This document shows, piece by piece, positions 11,209 to 23,205 of a DNA stretch of 64,000 nt (positions are counted from its first letter, which is position 1; the number at the start of each line of letters is the position of its first letter). Origin of the DNA: Heligmosomoides polygyrus polygyrus. Lineage: Eukaryota > Nematoda > Chromadorea > Rhabditida > Heligmosomidae. The notes under the pieces are model-generated. The model was not told the origin of the DNA. It saw nothing but the letters and a program-made list of their open reading frames with translations, and made no database searches. Location: contig OX377204.1 of the NCBI GenBank assembly GCA_947396885.1, forward strand, positions 55,725,139 through 55,789,138, in the 5' to 3' direction. The position numbers and the translations under genes are program-made.

Positions 11209-14168
11209 TCCTTCTTCTTCTTCTTCAGCGTTTGTCCCGCATCGTAGCGGAGTCCGCTATTCTGGTGTTATGACGCCACCTTTCCCGATCCAGCGCTAGA
11301 TCAGGGTAAACACCAATAATCTTCAAGTTCGCGTGTAACGTATCTAACCAGCGCTGCTTCGGGCGCCCTCTAGGCCGCTTTCCTATTACCTCGAAGTTAA
11401 GCCCTATCTTGCAGACGCTGTCTTCCTTTCCACGCAGAAGGTGGCCGTACCATGGCAAGCGAGCTTCGCGCATCTTCTCGGCTATCGGCGCGACACCGAA
11501 CTTCTGCCGAATAACATCGTTTCGAATGAGATCCATGCGCGTGACTCCAGCCGTCCAGCGCAGCATCTTCGTCTCCATGACGCTGAGGCGAGTTTCAACT
11601 TCCTTGGTCGCAGGCCAACACTCAGCGCCGTACATCGCTACTGGTCGGACGACTGCTCTGTATATCTTCGACTTCAAGCGCTCCGGTATCATCTTATCGC
11701 AGAGCACCCCAGTCAACGAGCGCCACTTGGACCAAGCTGCACTCACGCGTGAATTCACTTCAATCATCAGTTTGCCGTCAGACGTGACTGCTGATCCCAG
11801 GTACTTAAAGACCGAAGTGCGTGGGAGCTCGATGCCGCTAACCTTGATGGAGCTGGACTCACTAACATCCGTCGTTAGATACTCGGTCTTCTTCACGTTC
11901 AGTTTTAGTCCAGACCTTTCCAAGCGAACACACCAAGCTTGCACCTCTCGCTCGAGTTCACCTTTATCTTCGTTAGCGAGCATCACGTCATCGGCATAAA
12001 GCAACGTCCAAGGGTCGAGGTTCTGAACATCTCGTGTGATGGCATCCATGACGACAACAAAAAGGAGTGAGGAAAGCGCAGAACCCTGGTTTACCCGACA
12101 GAGATGGGAAACTCCATTGAGGTTCCAGCTGCAGCTTGAACTCGACTCTTTGGACAAGATTAGAGAATTCGCACCCACTCTATGAGCTCTTCAGGAACTC
12201 CATGATGTCGCAAGGCGTACCATATCACTTCATGCGGTACGCGGTCAAAGGCCTTCTTCAAGTCGAGTAAGGCGATATGCACCGGCTTCTGTTTCTGCGA
12301 TACTTCTCTGTCAGGAGGCGGACGGCGTGTATGGCATCAATGGTGTCACAGCCAGCCACGAAGCCGCGCTGACTGCTGGAAAGCTGGACGATGTCACGAA
12401 TTCGTCCGTCGACAATTCGCTCAAAGATCTTCATGCTGTGCGAAAGCAAACGAATTGGACGGCAGTTGGAGCAGTCTGCAGGACTGCCCTTCTTCCAAAT
12501 CGGAATCGTCGTACTTTGGCGCCAACACTCAGCCACTTTTTTCTCCGCCACAGCCTGATTAAAGAACTTCGCCAACCACTCAGCAGGGTACCAAACGTCG
12601 ACTTCCACAGTTCTGCTGCCACGTCGTAGGGCCCAGTCGCTTTGCCTGGCCCCATCTTCTTCAAAGCCGCTTCAATCTCATCCACGGTGATCTTCTAAAC
12701 GGAGCCGTGGGTTGGAGCCGTTGAGGGGATGGCTGGATGAGGAAATTCTACTGTAGAGATTTCCTCAAAGTAATCGCGCCTTCGCTTCAATGCCTTCTTG
12801 CGGTTCATAAGAAGATGGTCGTTCTCATCATTGATGTCGAAGAACTTCTCGATGTCCTCGGTCTGGCGATGGCGATTCTTTGCTCGGTACAGATACCGCT
12901 CACTATCGCGCAACTCGAGCTTCTCGTTAACAACTCCATAATGAGTGGCTTTTGCAACAGCCACGGCCTTTTTTGCGGCTTTCTTCGCTTCTTAGTACTT
13001 CCGCCAGTTATCGGCTGTCTTTTCGCCGAGAAACACGTGATAGAGCGTATTCTTCTCTCGAGAAATCACAGCTGATTCCTTCTCTTTCATTTTCCACCAC
13101 TTGGTTCTTGGTGCACCGCATCGCTCGTCCTGCTTCAGCCACGGAGGGGTGATCTTTAAAGTACAGATCTGCGATCGATGCTGTGGGGCGACCGTCTCAT
13201 GCGGCACGACCTTCGCGTCTGTGACAAGACTTCCGTCTCGATCCTTCACAAGGACAAAGTCTATCTGAGTCCTGGTGTTCCCGCTATAGAACGAGATGAG
13301 GTGGGAATCGCGTTTGCGAAATACGGTGTTCACTATGGTGAGGTTGTGAGATTCCGCATATTCAAGGATACGCTCACCATCTGCGTTACGCGACCCGTAA
13401 CCGAACCCACCATGACTCCTGTACCCGTCTTTCGTCGCGCCGACGTGCCCGTTAAGGTCACCAGCGACTATGATGACATCTTTCGACGGTACCTCAGCTG
13501 TCTTCTCATCAAGCAGGCTCCAAAACTCTTCCTTGCCTTGATCGCAGCAGCCAGTCTGCGGAGCATACGCAGAGAACAAGTGATAGAGTCGCTCCTTCGC
13601 GGCGACCACGATCTTCATCAATCGATCGTCAAAGCGCTCATCGCTTACAATCGAGTCACGAAATTGTTCGCCGACGATTATTCCGACATCACTTGTTGCC
13701 CTGGGACTTCCACATAGAACGGCCTTGAAACCTCGTCCTATGTCCCCTGACTTGCGACGAGGACCACCTCGTCTCCTGCGCCGCACAGAAATCAACTATT
13801 CTACGCTCCAGTGCTTCAACCAATTCGCACGAGCGGCCCGTCAACGTACCCACATTCAGCGTAGCCACCTGGGTCCTGCTTACGTTACTGGACTTTCGGA
13901 ATAACTCAGTTGCCCCCCGATGCCGTCCTCGCATCAGGGACCCTCGCATACTTTTCATACTAGCCGGGCATTGCGAGTGCGCGTCTGCTCCCGCGGACGC
14001 CGTAGCACTATCGCGATGAACCTGAACAGTCATACACCATGTGATGTGACATGGGTCTTCGTAGGCCGGCCTGTCACAAGGGCCTGTCGCCTGCAATCGA
14101 ATGTCCGTGATCGTCTTAGCTCTCGGAGGGAGCAGTTTTCAGTGGCACCAGGAACGGACATCGCCACC
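11209..14168 (-). mobile_element. RTE-type LINE copy A, near full length, inactive
   Basis: The 5' end (complement of ggtggcgatgtcc) is at 14168 and the 3' end is a short (GAA)n tail at about 11211-11226. Order on the minus strand: N-terminal endonuclease block with ATLNVGTLTGRSCELVEALE and QETRW (about 13890-13770), endonuclease with VAGDLNGHVGATKDGY (13795-12992), linker and RT (12964-12258), RT core with YADD and C-terminal domain (12178-11225, ending RGRPKQRWLDTLHA). At least five frame breaks are present. About 55 residues are deleted where the AVISR segment joins REKNTLYHVF near 13065, compared with copies B and C. The endonuclease would nick DNA and the RT would copy RNA by target-primed reverse transcription; this copy cannot. 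No clear target duplication. Confidence 0.85.
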
Positions 14169-14655
14169 GTCCTCCTTCTATTCCTATTGAATAATAAAGT
14201 ATTCACAATGAAGGTGTTTTGCCATTTTTAAATTTAGATTTATTTTTTTTATTTTTTTTTATTTTTTTTTAATTACTAAGGAAAGGAAAGACTTATATCC
14301 GGCTTCCTCAGGTGCCGCTACACTGAAAGCCGGCGCACCAAACCCTGAGGGAATCGAAGATATAACAGCAGACGCTACTAGGCGACGCTTCCGCGTGTCC
14401 CCCCCCCCCACCGGCTCTTTCACAATCGAGAACAACAAAAAGGGGCCTATGGTACATTCTCGGAACGGCTTAAGGCCCCCGCACATTGGACAGGGACGCA
14501 GAGCTCGCCGCCAGCGGCGATAATGATGTGAATACTTGGCGATAATGATGTGAATCCAGCGGCGCCCGCGGCCGCCGCAGAGCGGCATGATTCATCGTTT
14601 TCGCTGTCCGTTGCTAGCTGAAAACGTGTGCGGAGGACTTTATGCGATAGAGCAA
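14169..14655. other. No gene recognised
   Basis: Low-complexity AT tract (14230-14270), a CCCCCCCC run near 14400 and a short direct repeat of GATAATGATGTGAAT (about 14519-14556). No coding call. Confidence 0.35.
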
Positions 14656-14659
14656 CCAA

Positions 14660-14817
14660 CTATCGCAGACATCGAACACCGTGTGATATGACACGGGTCC
14701 TCGTATGCCGGTCTTTCACAAGGGCCTGTCGCCCCTGCAATCGAATGTCCATGATTAGCTCAGCTCGCGCAGCAAGCAGTTTCCAGTGGCACCACGTTAA
14801 GGAACGGACGTCTCCAC
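14660..14817 (-). mobile_element. RTE 5' end fragment
   Basis: Matches the first about 150 bp of copies A-C in reverse orientation: ggtcctcgtatgccgg, cacaagggcctgtcgcc, caatcgaatgtcc, ending in ggaacggacg near 14810. No linked 3' end was found. Confidence 0.7.
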
Positions 14818-15136
14818 GACTAGTTTTATCAATTGTTTTGGTTATTTTTGTTAATGACAATCGTGAAGATCTAAACTTTCTAAACATGCCCATCTTATAA
14901 GCTATGGGAATTCAAACATCCAAAAAGGAAGATGGGAATGAAGCTACATAACTTGAACGCGGAATAAAGGAAAGACGGTTTGACTGTTTCTATGTGTTAA
15001 GCAGGTCTGTTACACGGTTCGCAGAAAACTGCTAGCTGAACTAACAAATAAGTGTCTGCAGTGATGTCAGGATAGGACATATAGAACTCTGTTCTCCCAA
15101 CATGATGTCTGCAGTTATTTAGGCCTAATGTTCAAT

Positions 15137-15301
15137 GGCCGGATTCATCCACAATTAAACCCGTGGGTATGCTGAGTATAAGGAGATAATATAAGAGTCA
15201 GGTAGAGATAAGGCAAGAGTCAGGAACGCAGGCTTCATCGTGGGTATCTCTACCCCCTATACCCACTCTCTACGCCCCTTAGTCGTTGATGAATCCGGCC
15301 C
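15137..15301. mobile_element. Foldback MITE, copy 3
   Basis: Begins GGCCGGATTCATCCAC and ends GTTGATGAATCCGGCC. The interior is close to copy 1, sharing gagtcaggtagagataaggc and gcaggcttcatcgtgggtat, so copies 1 and 3 are the same subfamily. Confidence 0.75.
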
Positions 15302-15530
15302 CAGGTCTCCGACCTATGATGATATAATTCCTTCACGATACGGCAACTCCAACTCCAAGAACCAAAGAATTTCTTACCTTGTCGCCAAATCTATTTTCCG
15401 TCTATTTTTTCGGCTGTCTAACAGTACAAGGAAATGGATCATGTATTCCTCTCACCACAATCATCATGCATCACAGCAGAATTCGATCATGAAGCTGGGT
15501 AACCTGAACAGGCCAGAACGCTGAACGGCA

Positions 15531-16066
15531 TGGATTTACTCAAGGAGCCTCAACCTTAACCAATCTATCAGACACGCATTATGACTTTAGTGAAGCCGTT
15601 AATACTGGTAAGCTCTTTGACGTAATCTACATTGATTTGTCTAAGGCTTTTGACAAGGACTGCCACCACATGGTTATTGCTAAGCTGGAATAGTTAGGGG
15701 TAGGAGGTAACCTTTGAAACTTACTGGATTCGTATTTGTCTAGCAGAGGTATGACTGTAAGGGTCAGACTAAGCTTCTCCGCGAGGAATTCCTGTAACAG
15801 TGGGGTTTCTTGGAAAGGCGTATCGTTTCCCTTGTTATTTTTGATTTACTCTTCTCACCTTCCACGCGAACTTCGAATGGCGAGTGGTATTAAACTACAA
15901 GCTTACGCCGAGGAAATAAAACTGTATTGTGTCTATGGTCGAGTAAGTTGCGTGGAAGCGCGTTCCGCCCTCCAGCTTCACATTGAAAACATGTATAAGT
16001 GGCTTGAAATTGGGGAGTTCCTCTGTACCTCGACAAGTGCACTGTAATGCACATAGGAAGTACTGA
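15531..16066 (+). mobile_element. CR1/Jockey-like RT fragment
   Basis: The translation gives FDVIYIDLSKAFDKDCHHMV, then LLDSYLSSRGMTVRVR, a degraded SGV-G-PLLFLIY block and ASGIKLQAYAEEIKLYC. The catalytic YADD is YAEE (15904-15915), stops interrupt the frame near 15690 and 15718, and endonuclease and C-terminal parts are absent. Confidence 0.8.
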
Positions 16067-16104
16067 CACCCCATCGACATTGTAAATGGCACCTGTTTGA
16101 AGTC

Positions 16105-16140
16105 ATTTATTTAATTATTTATTTATTTATTTATTTAAAG
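16105..16140. repeat. (TTTA)n microsatellite
   Basis: Seven to eight near-perfect TTTA/TTAT units follow the RT fragment. Similar tracts lie at about 35385-35405 and 36356-36382. Confidence 0.8.
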
Positions 16141-18459
16141 CATGCGTTCAACACGCAAAAATATATTGTACAATGAATGCATCCGAAACGAAACAAAGCT
16201 TGCAAAAAAAAAACGAGAAAATTAATGCGGATCGAAGGTGACGTTTTGCATAACGAACGTTTTAAGTGCACTTTTCAACAAACTAGGAAGATTGTCACTT
16301 TTGGCTAGTAACGAGCTCATCACGTTCAGACACCTGTAAGTGATGAAACATGATCTAATCCGTGTTCTAGCAACCGAGACGTACAATACCGCCCGCGTCG
16401 CGCGGTCAAAAAGACGGTTTGCGACAGAAAAATCCGTCGCTAACCGTCGCATACTCATAACTCCTTTAAATTTGAGTTGTTTCAGAAACTGCTGGTACTA
16501 TTCAATTCGTCTCCTCGAGCTCTATAAAACCATGTATAAAACGTTTCCAGGCCACTGCATTTTCGCTGTGGGTGGCCTAAAATAATAACTGCAGCAGGCT
16601 TTTGCGATTGTAGCACCTTATTTTCCAGGACGTGCAGTGTTTTCGAAGTATCTCAAGCATGGCGTGCGTTGTCAGTCATGCCTGGAATGTTCCGAGAGTG
16701 CGCCGTGCAAAATGCATGTAGGATCGAACCTATCAATCGAATGGGCGGAAGTACGCTCACTGGGTTTCTATCTTCACTTTTTGGAAAATGTAAAGCCTTC
16801 AAGAATATTTCGAAATGTTTAGAAAAGCTTTTCAGAAATTTCCAGCGGCTCAACTCGGGAATTGCTTCAATCTGTCCCGGCGAGACTTATGAGTGCACCG
16901 TTTGCAATGCGTGTAGAGATCTGTATCAATCGAGTGTGTGTCACAATCCTCAACTGGTAGAGTGAGCGGTTGGAGAATTCTATCGTAAATTTCCAGCAGC
17001 CCTACTAAGGAATTGCTGTAATGCTGTCCAGCTAGCCTTTAGAGTGCGTCGTGAACAATGCATATAGATTGCACGCGCGGGCGAGTTCGGAGCGCAATAA
17101 CTCTTTCGAGTTAAAATCGTTTCGGCTGCAACTCGTGGGTCTTATAGGCAGTAAAACGTTGTAGTAGCACACCAAAGGAGAATGGTGTAGCTTGAAAAGA
17201 GGCAATGTTACAGAGGTGCGAAAAGGCAGGTGAGGTTTGTGCGACGCATTTTTTCCGATTTCGGTGGACCACTGCGGAAAGATCCGACGAGCAAACGGTC
17301 TTGAAACGCGCAGACAAACAGAGAGCTTCAGGTGCTTCACTATGACGTGCTCTGAACTCCTCAGCTTCCTAAACGTTCTTAGCCTCAGCTGCCTGTTTAA
17401 AGCGGCGGAAGGTAGCTGTTAGAGTTTCTTGCGCTCTTACTCGTCCAGGTTTGATTGTTCAACGCCAGCAGTGGTACCGTTCTGTTCAGCATGAAAAGCC
17501 CTATCGAATGGTGTCAATTTCGACCGATCCTGGGAATATGGGTTTTTTGACAATTTCGCATCAAAGGCGCGGCAGAAGGTCGATGACGTCATCGAAAATC
17601 GATATCATTGTTTTGGACCATGCTTGACACCGTTCGATAGAGCTTTTCATGCTGAATTGAACTGCTTTATGGAGAGTAGAGAAAACTGTAATATGGGCGA
17701 GTAAGAGGGAGGATAACATCGACCGCTGTTGTGCCAAATTGCACGCGCAGGCGTGTTCTGAGCACGAGAACTAGTAGTGCGCTGAAACACAGCAATGTAG
17801 CTTATGACTGGACAAAATTACAGTGGTGCGAAAATGCAGGTTAGCCCTGCGTGGCATGATTTTTTCCAAATTGAGTCCACCCCTGCGGGAAGACGCAGAG
17901 AGCTAACAGCCTACAAATGCACAGGCGAGCAGAACGCTTAAGGTTGTTTACGATTCCATGTTCGCAACTCCTTAGCTGATTAAACTGCCTGAGCACCAGC
18001 TTCCATTTTAGGGCGGCGGAGTTTTAGTGTTGAAGCTTCCTGCGCCATTATTCGCCGAGGTTTAAGTGTTCGACAGGAACAATGGCACCATTCTGTTCAG
18101 CATAAAAAGCGCTATCGAAAGGTGCCAATTTTGACCGATTCTGGAAACATCGATTTTTTGGCAGTTTCGCACCGAGGGCGTCTGTTCGAGGCCGCGGCAG
18201 ACGGACGAGGCGTCATCGAAAACCGATGTTTTCGAAATGGGCCATGCCTGGTACCGTTCGATAGAGCTTTTCATTCTGAATTGAACTGCTTTATTGAGAG
18301 TAGAGAAAGCTGTATTCTGAGAGAGTAAGAGCGAGGAGAACATCGACCGTTCTTGTGCTAAATGGCACGCGCGAGCGTGTTCTGAGCGCAATAACTCTGT
18401 CACTTGTGAACCTATCCCGTAGCAGCTTGTGAAATTTGTATGCAGCAAAATGTTCTAGT

Positions 18460-18472
18460 AGAGCTCTAAAAT
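18460..18472. repeat. Target site duplication of RTE B, left
   Basis: AGAGCTCTAAAAT, repeated exactly at 21671-21683 after the (GAA)n tail. Confidence 0.85.
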
Positions 18473-21400
18473 GGTGGCGATGTCCGTTCCTCCACGTGGT
18501 GCCACTGGAAACTACTCGCTCTGCGAGTTAAGCCGAACACGGACACTCGATTGCAGGCGACAGGCCCTTGCGACAGGCCGGCCTACGAAGACCCATGTAA
18601 CATCACATGGTTTATGACAGCTCAAGTGTTTCGAGATAGTGCTACGGCGTCCGCGGGAGCCGACGCGCACTCGCAGAGCCCAGCGAGTGTGAGAAGTATG
18701 CGAGGGTCCCTGATGCGAGGACGGCATCGGGGGGCAACTGAGCTAGTCCGAAAGTCCCGTAACGTAAGCAGGACCCGCGTGGCAACGCTGAATGTGGGTA
18801 CGTTGACGGGTCGCTCGTGCGAGTTGGTTGAAGCACTGGAGCGTAGAAGAGTTGATTTCTGTGCGGTGCAGGAGACGAGGTGGTCCTGCCGCAAGTCAAG
18901 GGACATAGGACGTGGTTTTAAGGCTGTTCTATGTGGAAGTCCCAGGACCACCAGTGGTGTCGGAATAATCGTCTCCGAACGATTTCGTGACTCGATTCTA
19001 AGCGTCGAGCGCTTTGACGATCGATTGATGAAGATCGTTGTCGCCGCTAAGGAGCGACTCTATCACTTCTTCTCAGCGTATGCTCCGCAGACTGGCTGCT
19101 CGGATCAAGCCAAGGAAGAGTTTTGGAGCCTGCTTGATGAGAAGACAGCTGAGGTACCGTCGAAAAATGTCATCATAGTCGCTGGTGTCCTTAATGGGCA
19201 CGTAGTTGCTACGAAAGACGGGTACAGCTGTCATGGTGGGTTCGGATACGGATCACGTAACGCCGATGGTGAGCGCATTCTTGATTACGCGGAATCGCAT
19301 AACCTCACCATAGTGAACACCGTCTTCCGAAAACGCGACTCGCACCTTATCTCATACTACAGTGGGAGCACCAAGACTCAGATAGACTTTGTCCTTGTGA
19401 GAGATCGCGACCGGAGTCTTGTCACAGACGCGAAGATCGTGCCGTATGAGACGGTCGCCCCACAGCATCGACCGCTGATCTGCAATTTGAAGATCGCCCC
19501 TCCGAGGCTGAAGCAGGTTGAGCTATGCGGTGCAGCAAGAATTAAGTGGTGGCGAATCAGAGAGAAGGAAGCAGCTGTGATATCTCGCGTGCGGTTACCG
19601 ACAGTCACGACTGTCGACGAAACTTGGAAGAAGGCGACCGACGCGATTCGTCAAGCTGCACAGTCGGAACTCGGCATTACGAAGCCTGGGCGACGGAAGG
19701 TCGACAAGCAGGCCTGGCTGTGGACAGATGACGTGAAAGCAAAAGTGCGAGAGAAGAAGTCGCTTTATCACGTGTTTCTCGGCGAAAAGACAGCCGAAAA
19801 CTGGCGGAAGTACCAGGAAGCGAAGAAAGCTGCAAAGAAGGCCGTGGCTGTTGCAAAAGCCACTCATTATGAAGATGTCAACGAGAAGCTCGAGTCTCGC
19901 GATGGTGAGCGGTATCTGTACCGACTTGCAAAGAATCGCCATCGCCAGACCGAGGACATCGAGAAGTTCTTCGGCATTAATGATGAGAACGGCCATCTTC
20001 TTACGGACCGCAAGAAGGCATTGAAGCGATGGCGTGATTATTTTGAGGAAATCTCTACGGTAGAGTTCCCTCATCCAGCCATCCCTTCAACGGCACCAAC
20101 CCACGGCCCCGTTCAGAAGATCACCGTGGAGGAGATTGAAGCGGCTTTGAAGAAGATGAGGCCAGGCAAAGCGACTGGGCCCGATGACGTGGCAGCTGAT
20201 TTGTGGAAGTCCAAGTACTGGTACCCTGCTGAGTGGTTGGCGAAGTTCTTTAATCAGGTTGTGGGAGAAGAAAGTGCCTGAGTGTTGGCGCCAAAGTACG
20301 ACGATCCCGATTTGGAAGAAGAAGGGCAGTCCTGCAGACTGCTCCAATTACCGTCCGATTCGCTTGCTTTCGCACAGCATGAAGACCTTTGAGCGAATTG
20401 TCGATGGACGAATTCGAGACATCGTCCAGCTTTCCAGCAAGCTGGACGATGTCTCGAATTCGTGCGGCTTCGTGGCTGGCTGTGGCACCGTTGATGCCAT
20501 ACACGCCACTCGCCTTCTGATAGAGAAGTATCGCGAGAAACAGAAGGCAGTGCATATCGCCTTACTCGACTTGAAGAAGGCCTTTGACCGCGTACCGCAT
20601 GAAGTGATATGGTACGCCTTGCGACATCATGGAGTTCCTGAAGAGCTCATAGAGTGGGTGCGAATTCTCTACTCTTGTCCAAAGAGTCGAGTTCAAGCTG
20701 CAGCTGGAACCTCGATGGAGTTCCCCATCTCTGTCGGGGTACACCAGGGTTCTGCGCTTTCCCCACTCCTCTTTGTTGTCGTCATGGATGCCATCACACG
20801 AGATCTTCAGAAGCCCGTCCCTTGGACGTTGCTTTATGCCGATGACGTGATGCTCGCTAACGAAGATAAAGGTGAACTCGAGCGAGAGGTGCAAGCTTGG
20901 TGTGTTCGCTTGGAAAGATCTGGACTAAAACTGAACGTGAAGAAGACCGAGTATCTAACGACGGATGTTAGTGAGTCCAGCTCCATCAAGGTTAGCGGCA
21001 TCGAGCTCCCACGCACTTCGGTCTTTAAGTACCTGGGATCAGCAGTCACGTCTGACGGCAAACTGATGATTGAAGTGAATTCACGCGTGAGTGCAGCTTG
21101 GATCAAGTGGCGCTCGTTGACTGGCGTGCTCTGCGACCAGAGCGCTTTAAGTCGAAGATCTACAGAGCAGTCATCCGGCCAGTAGCGATGTACGGCGCTG
21201 AGTGTTGGCCTGCGACCAAGGAAGTTGAAGCGCGCCTCAGCGTCATGGAGACGAAGATGCTGCGCTGGACGGCAGGAGTCACGCGCATGGATCTCATTCG
21301 AAACGATGCTATTCGGCAGAAGTTCGGTGTCGCGCCGATAGCTGACAAGATGCGCGAAGCTCGCTTACGATGGTACGGCCACGTTCTGCGTGGAGAAGAA

Positions 21401-21670
21401 GACAGCGTCCGCAAGATAGGCCTTAACTTCGAGGTAATAGGAAAGCGGCCTAGAGGGCGTCCGAAGCAGCTCTGGGCTGATACGTTACATACGGACTTGA
21501 AAGCGTCTGGTGTCCACCCTGATCTAGCGCTGGATCGGGAAAGGTGGCGTCATGACACCAGAATAGCGGACCCCGCTACGAAGCGGGACAGACGCTGAAG
21601 AAGAAGAAGAAGAAGAAGAAGAAGAAGAAGAAGAAGAAGAAGAAGAAGAAGAAGAAGAAGAAGAAGAAGA
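18473..21670 (+). mobile_element. RTE-type LINE copy B, full length with target duplication
   Basis: Starts ggtggcgatgtcc and ends with about 24 GAA units (21597-21670), bounded by a 13 bp duplication. The first open frame (18551-20281, 576 codons) holds the endonuclease (ATLNVGTLTGRSCELV, QETRW) and linker. The AGDLN motif reads AGVLN at about 19187, so the catalytic Asp is lost. The RT frame 20184-21185 contains LDLKKAFDRVPHEV, VHQGSALSPLLFVVV and LLYADDVMLA (YADD at 20835-20846). The C-terminal frame 21098-21598 ends RGRPKQLWADTL. A 2 bp loss near 20262 and about 10 bp lost near 21138 break the frame. It interrupts Foldback element I and is therefore younger than it. Confidence 0.9.
20408..20464. 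repeat. Inverted duplication inside RTE B
   Basis: CGAATTCGAGACATCGTCCA followed after a short spacer by its exact complement makes a hairpin with arms of about 24 bp. Copies A and C lack the second arm, so B gained an inverted copy of its own sequence, adding about five codons in frame. Confidence 0.8.
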
Positions 21671-21683
21671 AGAGCTCTAAAAT
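21671..21683. repeat. Target site duplication of RTE B, right
   Basis: AGAGCTCTAAAAT, identical to 18460-18472; the host foldback sequence resumes directly after it. Confidence 0.85.
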
Positions 21684-23205
21684 ACAGCGATGTAGCTTAT
21701 GATTGGACAAAGTTACAGCGGTGCGAAATGCAGGTTAGCCCTGCGTGGCACGATTTTTTCCAAATTCAGTCCACCCCTGCGGGAAGACGCAGAGAGCTAA
21801 TAGCCTACAAATGCACAGGCGAGCAGAACGCTTAAGGTTGTTTACGATTCCATGCTCGCAACTCCTTAGCTGATTAAACTGCCTGAGCACCAGCTTCCAT
21901 TTTAGGGCGGCGGAGTTTTAGTGTTGAAGCCATTATTCGCCCAGGTTTAAGTGTTCGACACCGTTCGACATCGTTCTGTTCGACATGGAAAGCGCTATCG
22001 AATGGTATCAGTTTCGACCGATTTTGGAAACATCGATTTTTTGACAATTTCCCATCGAGGACGGGGCGTTCCAAGCCAAGCGTGCACGGACGATGACGTC
22101 ATCGAAATACGATATTTTCGAAATTGGCCAAACTTTCTCGTCCAAAATCATCTAGGGGTTATTTGGGGCGCTGATTACGAAACCGACGCCCTTTTTGAAA
22201 ATTCCGCCGATTTCGGTAGGTTTTGGATATTTTTCAGGATAATTGGAGGTGGTCGGGTCAGGATCACCGATTTTGCTCAAACTTCGTATAGGGGCGGATT
22301 CGGGGTGCCGAACACGATGCCGAAGTTCATTCGGACGCTTACGGCAGGAGACCGCCAATACCGATAACTGAGGGTGTTCGGTGGTCCTGACACGATCACC
22401 CTCAAACGAGAAGTAACCTACAGAAATCGGCGGAATTTTCAAAAACGGACGTCGGATTCGTAATCAGCTCCCCAAATAACCGCCTAGATGATTTTGAACG
22501 AAGTTTCCATGAGGAAATTTGGCCAATTTCGAAAATATCGGTTTTCGATGACGTCATCGTCTGCGCCGGCTTGGCCAGTGGCGCCCACGTCCTCGATGGG
22601 AAAGTGTCAAAAAAATCGATTTCTTTGAAATGGATCGAGAGTGAAACCATTCGATAGAGCTTTTCGTGGTGAACAAAATGGTGTTATTGGGAGTGTCGAA
22701 AACCCAAATGTGGGCGAGTAAAAGAGCAGGAAACTTCAATCGCAAAGTCCGCCACCCTAAAATGGCAGATGAGGCTAAGGCAGTTTAGGTAGCTGCGGAG
22801 TTGCGAGCATATCGTCTTAAAGCACCTTAGGTGTTCCGCTTGCCTACGCATTTGTATGCCCTTGGCTCGCCGTGTCTTCCCGCAGGGGTCGACTGAATTT
22901 GGAAAAAAATCGTGCCACGCAAAGCTAACCTGCATTTTCGCACCGCTGTAACTTTGTCCAATCATAAGCTACATTGCTGTGTTTGAGCGCTCTACTAGAC
23001 CATTTTACTGCCTACAAAACCTAGAAGCTGCAACCGGAAAGGTTCACAAACGACAGAGTTGTTGCGCATAGAACACGCCCGCGTGTGCAATTTAGCACAA
23101 TAACGGTCGATGTTCTCCTCGCTCTTACTCTCTTAGAATATAGTTTTCTCTATTCTCAATAACAACATTCAATTCAGCATGAAAAGCTCTATCGAAAGGT
23201 ATCGA

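Larger units (their letters stand above)
16381..23205. mobile_element. Giant Foldback-like element I (with nested RTE B)
   Basis: The left end starts GTACAATACCGCCCGCG followed by a hairpin (GACGGTTTGCGAC... CCGTC) at about 16413-16448. The left arm then runs through several subrepeats: about 150-190 bp units near 16690, 16890 and 17040, and larger units of about 620-670 bp recognisable by ctatcgaa-gg at 17502, 18112 and 21992 and by gacgtcatcg at about 17585, 18211 and 22093. The arm turns near 22260-22385. A complementary right arm (22385-23205) pairs with 18262-18472 plus 21684-22260. The distal right arm and right terminus are missing. No coding capacity is seen. The structure resembles Drosophila Foldback elements, whose arms are also tandem repeats. 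Confidence 0.75.

Noticed and set aside
11209..11226. Target duplication for RTE copy A
   Set aside because: Only about five bases (GTCCT) agree between the two flanks, too few to claim.
11409..13717. Plus-strand open frames of 100-196 codons
   Set aside because: They are antisense shadows of the minus-strand RTE copy A.
22150..22650. Regular repeats that might be a CRISPR array
   Set aside because: The repetition is a palindromic foldback arm in a eukaryotic genome with no repeat-spacer periodicity.
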